This document shows positions 1-8,487 of a stretch of 64,000 nt of DNA, piece by piece. The stretch is from Calothrix sp. NIES-2098 (lineage in GTDB: Bacteria > Cyanobacteriota > Cyanobacteriia > Cyanobacteriales > Nostocaceae). The stretch's first letter is position 1; the number at the start of each line of letters is the position of its first letter. The DNA lies in NCBI GenBank assembly GCA_002368175.1, contig AP018172.1:4715001-4779000 (forward strand), read 5' to 3'. The translations under genes and the position numbers were made by a program. A model generated the notes under the pieces. The model was not told the origin of the DNA, made no database searches, and saw only the letters and a program-made list of their open reading frames with translations.

Positions 1-58
1 ATTCGACAAATCGCGCTAGTTTAACTTCATCTTCAACTAAAAGGATGTGTGCTGCCAT
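1..58 (-). CDS. Response regulator, N-terminal fragment (leaves the window)
   Basis: Only the first 19 residues are visible, reading MAAHILLVEDEVKLARFVE. The hydrophobic strand followed by the acidic E-D-E cluster is the start of a CheY-like receiver domain, most like the OmpR/PhoB class, but the output domain is outside the window. An AGGAGG ribosome-binding site lies just upstream of the ATG, inside the end of the histidine-kinase relic. This would be the partner regulator of a two-component pair whose kinase is now broken. Confidence 0.8.
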   Translation of the reverse strand, partial: MAAHILLVEDEVKLARFVE

Positions 59-206
59 ATTTTCCTCCTAAAGCAGGTAATCTCAGAATCAAATTGCTAC
101 CTGTACCTGACTCTGAATGTAATGCAACCTTACCACCTATACTTTCTACTAGGTCTTTGACGATGGATAAAGATTCATTACACTTATTTACCTTCTTATA
201 TTTGAT
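33..206 (-). pseudogene. Histidine kinase C-terminal relic
   Basis: Reading on the minus strand, a stop-to-stop frame encodes SLSIVKDLVESIGGKVAL, then a G-T-G-S motif and a final L-I-L-R-L-P. This is the end of a HATPase_c domain, from the G2 box to the last beta strand. Everything upstream of the G2 box (dimerisation helix, phospho-acceptor His, N and G1 boxes) is missing, and an in-frame TGA lies about 10 codons before the recognisable part. The frame runs past the start of the response regulator and overlaps it by 26 bases, as coupled kinase-regulator genes can. I infer a deletion or insertion that left only the last ~45 residues. Confidence 0.7.
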
Positions 207-226
207 TCATCGATCGGATGGCGATA

Positions 227-514
227 TTAGCAATACGCAGTTATATCTTCACCACAAATATCTGCTAAATAAGACAAAGATCTGAAGCGCAGAGCCATAA
301 GTTGATCGTAAAGAGGATTGAGCTTACATAAAGGTGGAATATGCAAAACTGTCTTACCCAAAATTTTAATATCGCGTGCAAAAGGACAGTAAGCTGGGAT
401 CATTTTGCAGAATAAGCGAGCGAGATTTTGATTGTTAATTTCTATCTCTTCTACGCGATGGCGTACTGGGTTCAATAAAGCGTTAAGTAATTCGACATAA
501 ATTAAACTTCTCAT
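227..514 (-). CDS. Mo-dependent nitrogenase C-terminal domain protein
   Basis: This 95-residue protein resembles the small cyanobacterial family carrying the Mo-nitrogenase C-terminal domain (PF06967 type). The diagnostic stretch is C-K-M-I-P-A-x-C-P-F-A-R-D-I-K followed by HIPPLCKLNPLYDQLMALRF and a C-terminal C-G-E-D-x-T-A-Y-C. It is complete, with an AGGAGG ribosome-binding site 9 bases before the ATG. The biochemical role of these stand-alone domains is unknown; they are common in nitrogen-fixing cyanobacteria. It lies directly upstream of the kinase relic, on the same strand. Confidence 0.82.
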   Translation of the reverse strand: MRSLIYVELLNALLNPVRHRVEEIEINNQNLARLFCKMIPAYCPFARDIKILGKTVLHIPPLCKLNPLYDQLMALRFRSLSYLADICGEDITAYC

Positions 515-823
515 AGTTGATTTTCCTCCTAAAATAGCAGAGGCTTATTTCTCTATAATTTCAATGTAATTGAAAGATTTCATAGAAAAATGAGTTTTTC
601 CTGAATAGATTTATAGCTTTTGCTTAAAAAGCTACCTTCCTTGATAGATAAGGATTTTTCCCGATTCGGTTTCAAAAATTTCTAACTGAGAAAAATAATA
701 TTCAACTCTCATAATAATTTCATTTATTAGTCAGCTTTATCTCATAGTAATAAACCAATCTATTAGTTACAGGTTCTTGAGAGACATCAAGCCCTGAGCT
801 TACCAATCAATGAGGTTTCGATC
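515..823. other. AT-rich intergenic region
   Basis: About 310 bases between divergent genes. It must hold promoters for the Mo-nitrogenase-domain gene (minus) and the DUF2808 gene (plus). I see no convincing -10/-35 pair, hairpin or RNA gene. Confidence 0.5.
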
Positions 824-1321
824 GTGAAAGGATTACTTTTTGGTGGTTTATCTGCGTTAATACTGACTACATCTGCTGCGGCTATAGCTGCACCTGCTCA
901 ATATGAAAATCTCGATATGCAAGGACAATCTCAAATAGCGTATACAATTAGCGTTCCCCATATCACTGGTTCTGGAGTATTAAATAATACTCACTTTATT
1001 AAAGTAGCAGTAGCTGGGATGTCTGTGCAAAATTTAATGGTTACTCTTCCATACCAGATGGAAAGCTTTGATAAAGTTCAAATTAAAGACCAATCGGGGA
1101 GAGAAATTCCAGCCAAGACACAGATTAACCAACAGCGTTTGACAGTCACATTTGACCAACCTGTATCTCCCGGTGATGCTGTAGAGGTGCAATTTACAGG
1201 CGTCAGAACCAGGATTCCAGGTAGTAAAACGCTGCTTTATGGACTAACTGCTCAAAGGGTGGGATTGCAAGGAGATATCCCTATTGGTACGGCGAGAATT
1301 GATGTTCCCGATCATAGCTAA
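824..1321 (+). CDS. DUF2808 family exported protein
   Basis: A 165-residue protein starting at GTG with a clear Sec signal peptide (M-K-G-L-L-F-G-G-L-S, a hydrophobic core and an A-I-A-A-P-A cleavage region near residues 22-25). The mature part is beta-rich, with hydrophobic and charged residues alternating, and ends in the G-T-A-R-I-D-V-P pattern typical of cyanobacterial DUF2808 proteins. Function is unknown; it is expected in the periplasm or outer envelope. An ATG 15 bases upstream hits a stop after five codons, so GTG is the likely start. It is convergent with purH and shares a terminator hairpin with it. Confidence 0.7.
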   Translation: MKGLLFGGLSALILTTSAAAIAAPAQYENLDMQGQSQIAYTISVPHITGSGVLNNTHFIKVAVAGMSVQNLMVTLPYQMESFDKVQIKDQSGREIPAKTQINQQRLTVTFDQPVSPGDAVEVQFTGVRTRIPGSKTLLYGLTAQRVGLQGDIPIGTARIDVPDHS

Positions 1322-1465
1322 TACCGAAATATTTTTGTAGGGTGAGTATTTTTAATACGAGTTGCAAAGCTGATTTTTATGTTAACTTTTTGTGCTTGCC
1401 CTACGTTTGTTGAGAATTGTGCAAGTTTTCTTAGTGAAAAACAATCAAACTTTTATGTACCCATT

Positions 1466-1512
1466 AAAAAACGCCTGGGAGTGTTGCCGTGTTTCCACCC
1501 CAAGCGTTTTTT
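1466..1512. terminator. Bidirectional terminator between DUF2808 gene and purH
   Basis: AAAAAACGC at 1466-1474 pairs with GCGTTTTTT at 1504-1512, with further partial pairing (TGGG/CCCA) inside. The A-tract and T-tract flanks suit termination from both convergent genes. Confidence 0.7.
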
Positions 1513-1618
1513 ATCTTTAACTTGCTCCTCACACACAACTAAAAAATATCAGTTGTTCCCAAAAATTACAAGTATAGTAGGTGACAGTTTATGAACTGTA
1601 CTAGACACGGGCACAAAC

Positions 1619-3163
1619 TTAGTGTAAAAAATGTCGAACACCTGTCAACACCATCACTAACCCTAATTCATTTGCAGCTTTGATGGAATCTTTATCTCGC
1701 AGGCTTCCTCCTGGTTGAACGATCGCAGTAATTCCCGCATCAGCAGCTGTTCTCACTGAGTCATCAAAGGGAAAGAAGCCATCGCTGGCGAGAAACGCAC
1801 CTTTGGCTTGATCTCCAGCTTGTTCGAGGGCGATTTTAACCGAGCCAACGCGGTTCATTTGTCCCGCACCTACTCCTAGAGTAGCGCGATCGCGGCTAAC
1901 AACAATTGCATTCGATTTTACGTGTTTGCAAACTTTCCAAGCAAATAGCAATTCGGCTAATTCGCTGGCGGTGGGTTGACGTTCGCTCACAACTTGCCAT
2001 TGACTAGTATCGGCGATCGCATCATCAGCTGCTTGTACGAGAAAACCACCTGCGATCGCTTTTACGGTTTCTTTGGGGCCGCTGCTCAAATCTGGTAAAA
2101 TCAAAACCCGGACTTTGGATTTAGCCGCGAGAATAGCTTGCGCATCGCCTTCACAACCTGGTGCTACCACACATTCCAAGAAGGTTTTGGTTAACTCGCT
2201 AGCTGTAGCTTCATCAATTGGACGGTTCAGGGCGACAATTCCCCCAAAAGCGGAAACCGCATCAGCATTAAAAGCTTTTTCATAAGCTTGTTTCAGGGTA
2301 TCTCCCAAAGCCACACCGCAGGGATTAGTATGTTTGAGAATTGCAGCGGCGGGGGTATCTGTAAATTCAGTAATGATGCGGCGTGCTGCTTCTAAATCAA
2401 CTAAGTTGTTGTAACTGAGTTCTTTTCCTTGTAATTTAGTTGCAGCCGCCCAGCCAGTTGAAGTATTTCCAGTTTCATACCAAGCAGCGCTTTGGTGGGG
2501 ATTTTCGCCGTAACGCAGAGATTGCACTTGTTTTCCAGACAAGCTGTATTGCTGGGGTAAAGGAGATTCACTAGGCTGTGCGGCGGCGAGGTAAGATGCG
2601 ATCGCTTGGTCGTAGCTAGCAGTATGTAAAAAGCCTTTTAAGGCGCATTTTTGGCGAAAATCTAGAGAAGCTGCGCCATTATTTTGACGTAATTCATTTA
2701 AATATTCATCATATTGGGCAGGATCGCATAAAACTGTCAGATGAGCAAAGTTCTTCGATGCAGCCCTTAACATTGCAGGGCCGCCAATATCAATTTGTTC
2801 AATTGCTTCCGGTAAAGTCACGCCTGGTTTAGCAATAGTTTCTTCAAAAGGATACAGATTGACTACCACCAAATCAATCGGACGAATTTGGTTATTTTCT
2901 AAATCTGCAACATCTTGAGGAAAATCCTTTCTTGCCAAAATCCCGCCATGAATTCGGGGATGTAAGGTTTTGACTCGACCGCCTAAAATTTCCGGCGAAC
3001 CTGTATAATCAGAGACTTTTGTAACTGGTATTCCCGCATCTTTGATTGCTTGAGCTGTTCCTCCACTGCTGATTAAATCAAAGTTAAATTCTTCAACCAA
3101 GCTACGGGCTAGGTCAATTAAACCAGTTTTGTTGGATACACTTAGCAGTGCCAGACGCGCCAT
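1619..3163 (-). CDS. purH: Bifunctional AICAR transformylase / IMP cyclohydrolase
   Basis: This 514-residue enzyme catalyses the last two steps of de novo purine synthesis: formylation of AICAR with 10-formyl-THF and ring closure to IMP. The N-terminal MGS-like cyclohydrolase domain (about residues 1-145) shows S-N-K-T-G-L, SSGGTAQAI and KTLHPRIHGGIL. The transformylase domain shows K-E-L-S-Y-N-N, the K-H-T-N-P-C-G catalytic motif, SDGFFPFDD and Q-P-G-G-S-L-R-D-K. Length is normal. It is a monocistronic cytosolic enzyme gene on the minus strand, ending at the shared terminator. Confidence 0.97.
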   Translation of the reverse strand: MARLALLSVSNKTGLIDLARSLVEEFNFDLISSGGTAQAIKDAGIPVTKVSDYTGSPEILGGRVKTLHPRIHGGILARKDFPQDVADLENNQIRPIDLVVVNLYPFEETIAKPGVTLPEAIEQIDIGGPAMLRAASKNFAHLTVLCDPAQYDEYLNELRQNNGAASLDFRQKCALKGFLHTASYDQAIASYLAAAQPSESPLPQQYSLSGKQVQSLRYGENPHQSAAWYETGNTSTGWAAATKLQGKELSYNNLVDLEAARRIITEFTDTPAAAILKHTNPCGVALGDTLKQAYEKAFNADAVSAFGGIVALNRPIDEATASELTKTFLECVVAPGCEGDAQAILAAKSKVRVLILPDLSSGPKETVKAIAGGFLVQAADDAIADTSQWQVVSERQPTASELAELLFAWKVCKHVKSNAIVVSRDRATLGVGAGQMNRVGSVKIALEQAGDQAKGAFLASDGFFPFDDSVRTAADAGITAIVQPGGSLRDKDSIKAANELGLVMVLTGVRHFLH

Positions 3164-3270
3164 AATTCCCCAGTTTCCTTTGGTATAAACAATGAAGGCA
3201 GAAGATCATTTTACAGGCCACTAAGTAGGTCAGCCTAAATAATTATTATTGGGATCGGGCAGGATGAGAA

Positions 3271-3336
3271 GAGTGTGGGGAGGGTGGGGAGTGTGGGGAG
3301 AAATAACTAATGACAAATGACCAATGACAAATGACA
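3271..3336. repeat. STRR heptamer repeats (GTGGGGA and AATGACA types)
   Basis: Tandem, slightly degenerate heptamers: GTGGGGA-type units at 3271-3300 and AATGACA/AATGACC-type units at about 3309-3336. Such short tandemly repeated repetitive sequences are a hallmark of heterocystous cyanobacteria. A further run (CTACTGA/CTAATGA) abuts the start of the next gene. Confidence 0.8.
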
Positions 3337-3402
3337 ACCCTCATGAGTGAATATATAACTTAAATGCGTAAAAGCTTAGTTCTAACCACTGACTACTGAC
3401 TA

Positions 3403-4029
3403 ATGACTCAAAGTTTAGAATTTATTTCCGTTCCTCCAGAATCAGAGCAAGCACCATCAGGCTTAATCGTTACTTTACACGGTTGGGGTGCCAGTGCCGA
3501 TGATGTTGTAGCTTTATTGCCATTTTTTAACTTGCCAGATTATCAGTTTATCTTTCCGAATGCTCCTTATCCTTATCCCTATGCTCCTATAGGTAGGGCA
3601 TGGTATGACTTGAGAACAGAAAATATGTATGAGGGGTTAACAGAAAGCCGCCAAATGCTCACAGATTGGTTGCTATCGTTAGAAAGTGTCACTGGTGTAC
3701 CTTTATCGCGAACGATTTTGAGTGGATTTTCTCAAGGGGCGGCAATGACTATGGATGTAGGATTAAACTTACCTTTAGCAGGTTTAGTTGCCATGAGTGG
3801 TTATTTGCATCCTGAGGCGGGAAAGGTTGCGAAAGATAATTTTCCCCCAACATTAATTACTCATGGTAGACAAGATGAAGTTGTACCATTATTAGCTGCT
3901 GTGAAAGCCAGAGACACCTTAAAAGCTTTGGGAGTTCCGGTGCAGTACGAAGAATTTGATATGGGTCATGAAATCGGTTTACAAATGTTAGACCTGCTAC
4001 GGAATTTTGTTGTAAATACAATTGAGTAG
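3403..4029 (+). CDS. Alpha/beta hydrolase, carboxylesterase/phospholipase type
   Basis: A 208-residue cytosolic hydrolase of the YpfH/acyl-protein-thioesterase-like family. The oxyanion segment is LHGWGASADD. The nucleophile is S110 in G-F-S-Q-G, the acid D158 in H-G-R-Q-D-E-V-V, and the base H189 in M-G-H-E-I-G, which completes the triad. The natural substrate cannot be told from sequence. The start codon sits in a heptamer repeat (ctaATGACtc), with no clear ribosome-binding site. Confidence 0.88.
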   Translation: MTQSLEFISVPPESEQAPSGLIVTLHGWGASADDVVALLPFFNLPDYQFIFPNAPYPYPYAPIGRAWYDLRTENMYEGLTESRQMLTDWLLSLESVTGVPLSRTILSGFSQGAAMTMDVGLNLPLAGLVAMSGYLHPEAGKVAKDNFPPTLITHGRQDEVVPLLAAVKARDTLKALGVPVQYEEFDMGHEIGLQMLDLLRNFVVNTIE

Positions 4030-4183
4030 TCTCGGTTGCAATTTTTTTACAAATTATCGTAGAATTCCGGAAAATTTTTACAAAATTCACGCCATCTAAT
4101 GAGTAAGATATATTGGGTGGCCGTGAAAAGCACAACCCGACCCATGCTGGGTGCGAATGCTGCAATAGGGAGGGGCAAGCATT

Positions 4184-4396
4184 ATGAAAACTCTAGGCAT
4201 TTCCAGGAAAGAGATTGCTGCTATGACTGTGGCAGAGGTTGAGGAGTTAGCTACACGTCTAGAGATGGATAATTATAGCAATGCTTTTGAGGGTTTGAAT
4301 GATTGGCATCTACTGCGAGCGATCGCATTTCAGCGTCCGGAGTTAGTTGAACCCTATATCCACCTCTTAGACTTGGAACCCTACGATGAAGCTTAG
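4184..4396 (+). CDS. Small conserved cyanobacterial protein (DUF2555-like)
   Basis: A 70-residue, helix-rich, acidic protein starting MKTLGISRKEIAAMTVAEVE and ending in L-E-P-Y-D-E-A. It resembles the small DUF2555 family, known to me as a cyanobacterial family of unknown function; this assignment is from memory of the pattern. A strong ribosome-binding site (AGGGAGGGG) precedes the ATG by 9 bases. There is no signal peptide or membrane segment. It lies 69 bases upstream of coaBC, separated by an inverted repeat. Confidence 0.7.
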   Translation: MKTLGISRKEIAAMTVAEVEELATRLEMDNYSNAFEGLNDWHLLRAIAFQRPELVEPYIHLLDLEPYDEA

Positions 4397-4416
4397 ATAA
4401 CGGATGTCGTGTTAAA

Positions 4417-4461
4417 GATTAAGGATGAAGGTACTTTAATCTGATTTGCTCATCCTTAATC
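4417..4461. repeat. Inverted-repeat hairpin upstream of coaBC
   Basis: GATTAAGGATGA (4417-4428) and TCATCCTTAATC (4450-4461) form a perfect 12-bp stem with a 21-base loop, ending 4 bases before the coaBC start. An almost identical hairpin occurs at 48741-48783, so this is a dispersed element rather than a local terminator. Confidence 0.8.
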
Positions 4462-4465
4462 GCCA

Positions 4466-5671
4466 ATGCTGAATCCAAAATTATCAAAGGTTTTAATCGG
4501 TGTAGGCGGCGGTATCGCCGCCTATAAAGTCTGTGAGGTAGTTTCGACGCTGTTTAAAAGCGGGGTGGAAGTGCGCGTCATTCTCACCAATTCAGCACAA
4601 GCATTTATCACACCCCTAACTTTAGCCACCCTTTCCCGTCATCCCGCCTATACAGATGATATGTTTTGGCAACCAATTCATTCTCGGCCATTGCACATTG
4701 AATTGGGTGAATGGGCAGATTTAATGGTAATTGCACCTTTAACTGCCAATACATTAGCCAAGTTAACTTATGGGATGGCAGATAATTTACTAACCAATAC
4801 TGTACTGGCTTCTACTTGTCCTGTGCTGTTAGCGCCAGCGATGAACACAGATATGTGGGAACAGCTTGCAGTACAACGCAATTGGCGGCAATTATTAACA
4901 GATAGTCGATATCATGGGATGGGTACGGCATCGGGATTATTAGCTTGCGATCGCGTCGGTGCGGGTAGAATGGCAGAACCGCCAGAGATTTTGAGTTATA
5001 TTCAATCTTTATTGCATACAGGTGGTAAACGAGATTTAGTCGGGAAACGAGTATTAATTAGTGCTGGAGGAACGCGAGAGTATCTTGACCCGGTGCGGTT
5101 TATTGGTAATCCTTCCACTGGGAAAATGGGACTAGCTTTAGCACAAGCCGCACTTCACCGAGGTGCAAACGTTACCTTAGTACACGGCCCGGCTAGTTGG
5201 GATGTGCCTTTGGGAGTGCAAGCAATTCCTGTAATTAATGCGGAAGAAATGCAGCAGGTAATGCAGGAATATTTAGCGAGTGCAGATGTGATAGTCATGT
5301 CCGCAGCCGTCGCAGATGTCAAACCCAGAGATTATAGTACAGAGAAATTACCCAAGCGATCGCTTCCCCAATCTTTACCTCTAGAACCTGTACCAGATAT
5401 TGTGAGTGAATTAGCAAAAATCAAGCAGCCTCATCAACTTTTAATTGGATTTGCGGCTCAAACTGGCGATATTGTAACGCCTGCTTTAGAAAAATTACAA
5501 AGTAAAAAATTAGATGTAATTGTTGCTAATCCCATCGATAAAACTGATAGTGGTTTTGGTAGCGATAATAATCAAGCGATATTCTTAGATAAACGAGGAA
5601 AACAGCAAGAAATCGCCCCTTGTTCTAAATTGCAAATGGCACATCATTTATATGATTTTGCGATTGGCTAA
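4466..5671 (+). CDS. coaBC: Bifunctional phosphopantothenoylcysteine decarboxylase/synthetase
   Basis: This 401-residue Dfp-type enzyme makes 4'-phosphopantetheine for coenzyme A: CoaB ligates cysteine to phosphopantothenate and CoaC decarboxylates the product. The N-terminal flavoprotein domain (about 1-180) begins VLIGVGGGIAAYK and carries the catalytic H-x-x-L-G-E-W-A-D region and APAMNTDMW. The C-terminal synthetase domain (about 190-400) shows ISAGGTREYLDPVRFIGNPS, the dimer/CTP motif A-A-V-A-D-V-K-P and K-x-K-K-L-D. Length is typical. No ribosome-binding site is evident; the start follows directly on the hairpin repeat. Confidence 0.96.
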   Translation: MLNPKLSKVLIGVGGGIAAYKVCEVVSTLFKSGVEVRVILTNSAQAFITPLTLATLSRHPAYTDDMFWQPIHSRPLHIELGEWADLMVIAPLTANTLAKLTYGMADNLLTNTVLASTCPVLLAPAMNTDMWEQLAVQRNWRQLLTDSRYHGMGTASGLLACDRVGAGRMAEPPEILSYIQSLLHTGGKRDLVGKRVLISAGGTREYLDPVRFIGNPSTGKMGLALAQAALHRGANVTLVHGPASWDVPLGVQAIPVINAEEMQQVMQEYLASADVIVMSAAVADVKPRDYSTEKLPKRSLPQSLPLEPVPDIVSELAKIKQPHQLLIGFAAQTGDIVTPALEKLQSKKLDVIVANPIDKTDSGFGSDNNQAIFLDKRGKQQEIAPCSKLQMAHHLYDFAIG

Positions 5672-6245
5672 GTAGACTTGCTTAGTGCCTTTCTTTAAAA
5701 GCAGCAGATAAATACTGATTGTGAAATAAAAATTTTGAGATAGCTTTGGATAAGTTAACTAATTTCAACGCCATTTCTATCTAATGGCATAATTTGCGAT
5801 CGCATCTCAAAAACAATTGCACCAACAGATAAATCTTGGCATCAAAAGCATACTCTGCTATATATTTACAAGCTTTTAGCAGGTTTTTGAAGGAAATAAA
5901 TTCCTGAGACAATAAATTGTTAATATTTCTGCATCATCTAACCTTTTAAACCTGTTTTCTCTATATTCATTCATGCCTTCAATGTTGCCACTGCTACAGT
6001 AGATATTAATGATTTTGTTAATCATTTTCTGCTGTGAATCAGTCTCAGTAAACTATAGCTGTTGTTTCTTACGTTCTTAAATAGCAACTAAGGTTAAAAA
6101 CTACTCCTCTAGAAAAAAAATCACTTAAATATGTGTTTCTTTAGAGGAATTAACTTAATGTCTGTAATTGTTAGGTTAATAGCTGGCAATAAGTAACATT
6201 TAACAGATGTTTGTTAATCCTTTGTCACCTAAGGAGACCATTGAT
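5672..6245. other. Long intergenic region upstream of the glycine-zipper gene
   Basis: 574 bases, AT-rich, with no supportable ORF. It contains an imperfect hairpin at 6105-6148 (TCCTCTA / TAGAGGA with an A-rich arm), which could be a regulatory leader or terminator. The following gene has a good ribosome-binding site (AAGGAG), so a regulated promoter probably lies here. Confidence 0.45.
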
Positions 6246-7292
6246 ATGGTAGAAAGCAGCCAGACTTTTAACAATCAGAGTGGAAATGTTGACCGCACCG
6301 CAACGGGTCAATCTTATCCAGGTTCAACTAACATTAACCAAGACGCTGGAGTATTTGGAAACGAATATGTTGACCGCACTGTAACGGGTCAATCTTATCC
6401 AGGTTCAACTGACATTAATAGAGGTGTTGGAGTATCTGGAACTGGATATAGTGGCACAACAACAGGTCAATCCTACCCAGGTTCAACTAACATCAATACA
6501 GGTACTGATGTCCGAACAGATGTAAATGCTCCTAGAACGACGCCTCAACCTGATACTCGTTCAGAAAATAAAGGCATGAATCCTATGTTCACTAGGGCAC
6601 TCATCGGAGGAATCATTGGTGCTACAGTAGGTGCTCTAGCAGGTAGAAGAATCGGTATAGGCTTGAATATTGCTGCCAAAGGTATCGCAGAAGCATCAAA
6701 GACTATTGGCGAGGGTCTTGGTCAAACAGCCAAAGGTTTAGGAGAAGCAGCCAAGAGTGTTGCTGAAGGTGCTAGCCAAGCTATTGTGGGTGGTACATTG
6801 GATACCGCTGAGGGTGTTGCGCAGGGAGTCCAGCAAACCGCAGCAGGTGCATTGGACGCCGTACAAAATACAGCTCAAGGTGTTAGCCAAGTTGTACAAG
6901 CTGGCGCAAACATCGCAAAAGATGCAGCACAGAATGTCACTGATGTAGCTAGACAAACTACAGTAGGTACGCTAGACGCAATCCAAAATACAGCCCAGAA
7001 TGCTAACCAAGCTGTGCAAGGTGCAGCAGACTCAGCCAGGAATAGAGTTAACGATGTCCAGCCATCTGGAAATCAGGGGTATCAATCTCAAAGCCCGATG
7101 ACAGGTAGCCAACAGAACACGAACGAACAAATTGGTATGGGTCAACCAGACCGTGAATCAATGTTCTACATTTCATCTCCAGAGCAAACAGAAGGACTGA
7201 TTGTTACTTCAGTAACCTTAACAGAGCTAGAAAATCCAGCAAATTCTCTTGAAGATAATTCGCTGGAAGAAGAAATTTCTCGGCTTGACTGA
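6246..7292 (+). CDS. Glycine-zipper protein with repeats, function unknown
   Basis: Start chosen at ATG 6246 because AAGGAG lies 11 bases upstream; an upstream in-frame ATG at 6207 has no such site. The 348-residue product has three parts. Residues ~15-95 contain three copies of a T-G-Q-S-Y-P-G-S-T-[ND]-I-N motif. Then comes a glycine-zipper membrane segment, GGIIGATVGALAG. A long Ala/Gln/Val-rich amphipathic region follows, with ~18-residue repeats such as GGTLDTAEGVAQGVQQTA. It ends in an acidic tail. The repeats resemble LEA-group-3 or apolipoprotein-like helices, so a membrane-associated stress role is possible but unproven. The next gene is a shorter relative. Confidence 0.75.
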   Translation: MVESSQTFNNQSGNVDRTATGQSYPGSTNINQDAGVFGNEYVDRTVTGQSYPGSTDINRGVGVSGTGYSGTTTGQSYPGSTNINTGTDVRTDVNAPRTTPQPDTRSENKGMNPMFTRALIGGIIGATVGALAGRRIGIGLNIAAKGIAEASKTIGEGLGQTAKGLGEAAKSVAEGASQAIVGGTLDTAEGVAQGVQQTAAGALDAVQNTAQGVSQVVQAGANIAKDAAQNVTDVARQTTVGTLDAIQNTAQNANQAVQGAADSARNRVNDVQPSGNQGYQSQSPMTGSQQNTNEQIGMGQPDRESMFYISSPEQTEGLIVTSVTLTELENPANSLEDNSLEEEISRLD

Positions 7293-7467
7293 CTGTTAGG
7301 TGAAGATAGCTCAAATTCTGAATCAAACCAAGATTTTTTTGATGAGAATTTCACCAACAATTGTTGATTAATTAATCCTGATTGGGTAAGTATTCCTAAG
7401 TTACCAAAGCTTAGGAATACTTAATCAATAGACCTCGATTGGATTTGTGAAAAAGGAGAAAATAACT

Positions 7468-8040
7468 ATGAATGGAAACCAGCAGCTTTTAGATAAGTCT
7501 CAGAACGATATCGATCTCGCGACAGACACATCTGAGGAATATACAGTAGATAGTGGCAAAAATAATAATCTAGCTAAAATAGCTATGGGAGCCATTGTTG
7601 GTGGTACATTGGGTGCAGTAGCTGTTGCTTTAACTATTAAAGGTACAGCCGAAAGAATCAATCAAACTATTCAAAGCTTAGGAAATGGAGTCAAAGGTGC
7701 AGCTGAGGGTGTTAACAACACTGTTAAAGGTGTGGGAGATGCAATTAAAACTGTAGCTGATGGTGTAAATTACACTGTCAAAGATGTGGGGGATGCTGTT
7801 AAAACGTCAGCTGAAGGGGTTAACAAAACTGTCGTAAATACAGTAGATGCTGTCAAGAGTACGGCAGTTAATGTTAATAAAACTGTTAAAGATACAGTAG
7901 ATACTGTCAAGGATACAGCTGTTGATGTCAAAGATACAGTTAAAGATGCAAGGAATCTAACCACGAGTGAAAATCAGACCAAGAACGTACCTGAAGACCA
8001 AGCAACTTACCTGTTAATTCCTGTAGATAAAAAACACTAA
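7468..8040 (+). CDS. Glycine-zipper protein with 18-residue helical repeats
   Basis: Start chosen at ATG 7468, with AAAGGAG 10-15 bases upstream, over the in-frame GTG at 7447. The 190-residue product has a polar N terminus, a glycine-zipper membrane segment (AMGAIVGGTLGAVAVAL), and then about five consecutive 18-residue repeats, for example VGDAIKTVADGVNYTVKD and VGDAVKTSAEGVNKTVVN. Eighteen residues equal five helical turns, so each repeat would present the same amphipathic face. It shares architecture with the preceding gene, 175 bases upstream. I recognise no enzyme motif; membrane binding or LEA-like protection is the main hypothesis. Confidence 0.75.
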   Translation: MNGNQQLLDKSQNDIDLATDTSEEYTVDSGKNNNLAKIAMGAIVGGTLGAVAVALTIKGTAERINQTIQSLGNGVKGAAEGVNNTVKGVGDAIKTVADGVNYTVKDVGDAVKTSAEGVNKTVVNTVDAVKSTAVNVNKTVKDTVDTVKDTAVDVKDTVKDARNLTTSENQTKNVPEDQATYLLIPVDKKH

Positions 8041-8041
8041 A

Positions 8042-8070
8042 TTATTGCGCAGGAAGTGTTTTAGCAATAA
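8042..8070 (+). terminator. Weak hairpin after the 18-residue-repeat gene
   Basis: TTATTGC (8042-8048) and GCAATAA (8064-8070) pair directly after the stop codon. The stem is short and has no clean T-run, so terminator function is uncertain. Confidence 0.35.
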
Positions 8071-8259
8071 ATATCGAGCCAAAGTGGTGTTGAGGAGTGC
8101 ATTTAGGCGTTAAGAATTATTAAAATCAGTAGTTACAGATATTGCCCTTGAATTTGACAGCAATCAAATCTAAAATTCTTAAGCAGCAAAGCTAAAGTTT
8201 TATGGAGATTATAAATGTCATGGAGATATCAAGAATTTTGTCAGTTAACAAGTTATAAG

Positions 8260-8487
8260 TTAATCTCCTTTTACACCACAACCTAAACAACGCATACAAA
8301 CAGAGAAAGCCGCCAAAATTGAGACAATCTCAACTAGTAACTGAAATGCCAAGGGAGCTAGAGCTAATCCCCAAATTAGAGAAATTGTCCCGCTGATAAA
8401 AGCGGTAATCCGATTAATTTCATCTTTAGTCTTTAATGCCGAAAGCAAAGTTCCTAAACCAACTAATAACAATACTAAGCTACCCAT
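8260..8487 (-). CDS. Small membrane protein, unknown
   Basis: A 75-residue protein with two hydrophobic segments (MGSLVLLLVGLGTLLSAL and the region around ISLIWGLALAPLAFQLLVEI) separated by a charged K-T-K-D-E-I-N-R loop. It ends in a Cys-rich C-x-x-C-L-G-C-G tail. The ATG has an AAGGAA site 7-12 bases upstream. I do not recognise the family. The two-helix topology and good start make it a probable real gene. Confidence 0.6.
   Translation of the reverse strand: MGSLVLLLVGLGTLLSALKTKDEINRITAFISGTISLIWGLALAPLAFQLLVEIVSILAAFSVCMRCLGCGVKGD

Noticed and set aside
1379..1594. 71-codon plus-strand ORF between the DUF2808 gene and purH
   Set aside because: It reads straight through the shared terminator hairpin and lacks a ribosome-binding site.
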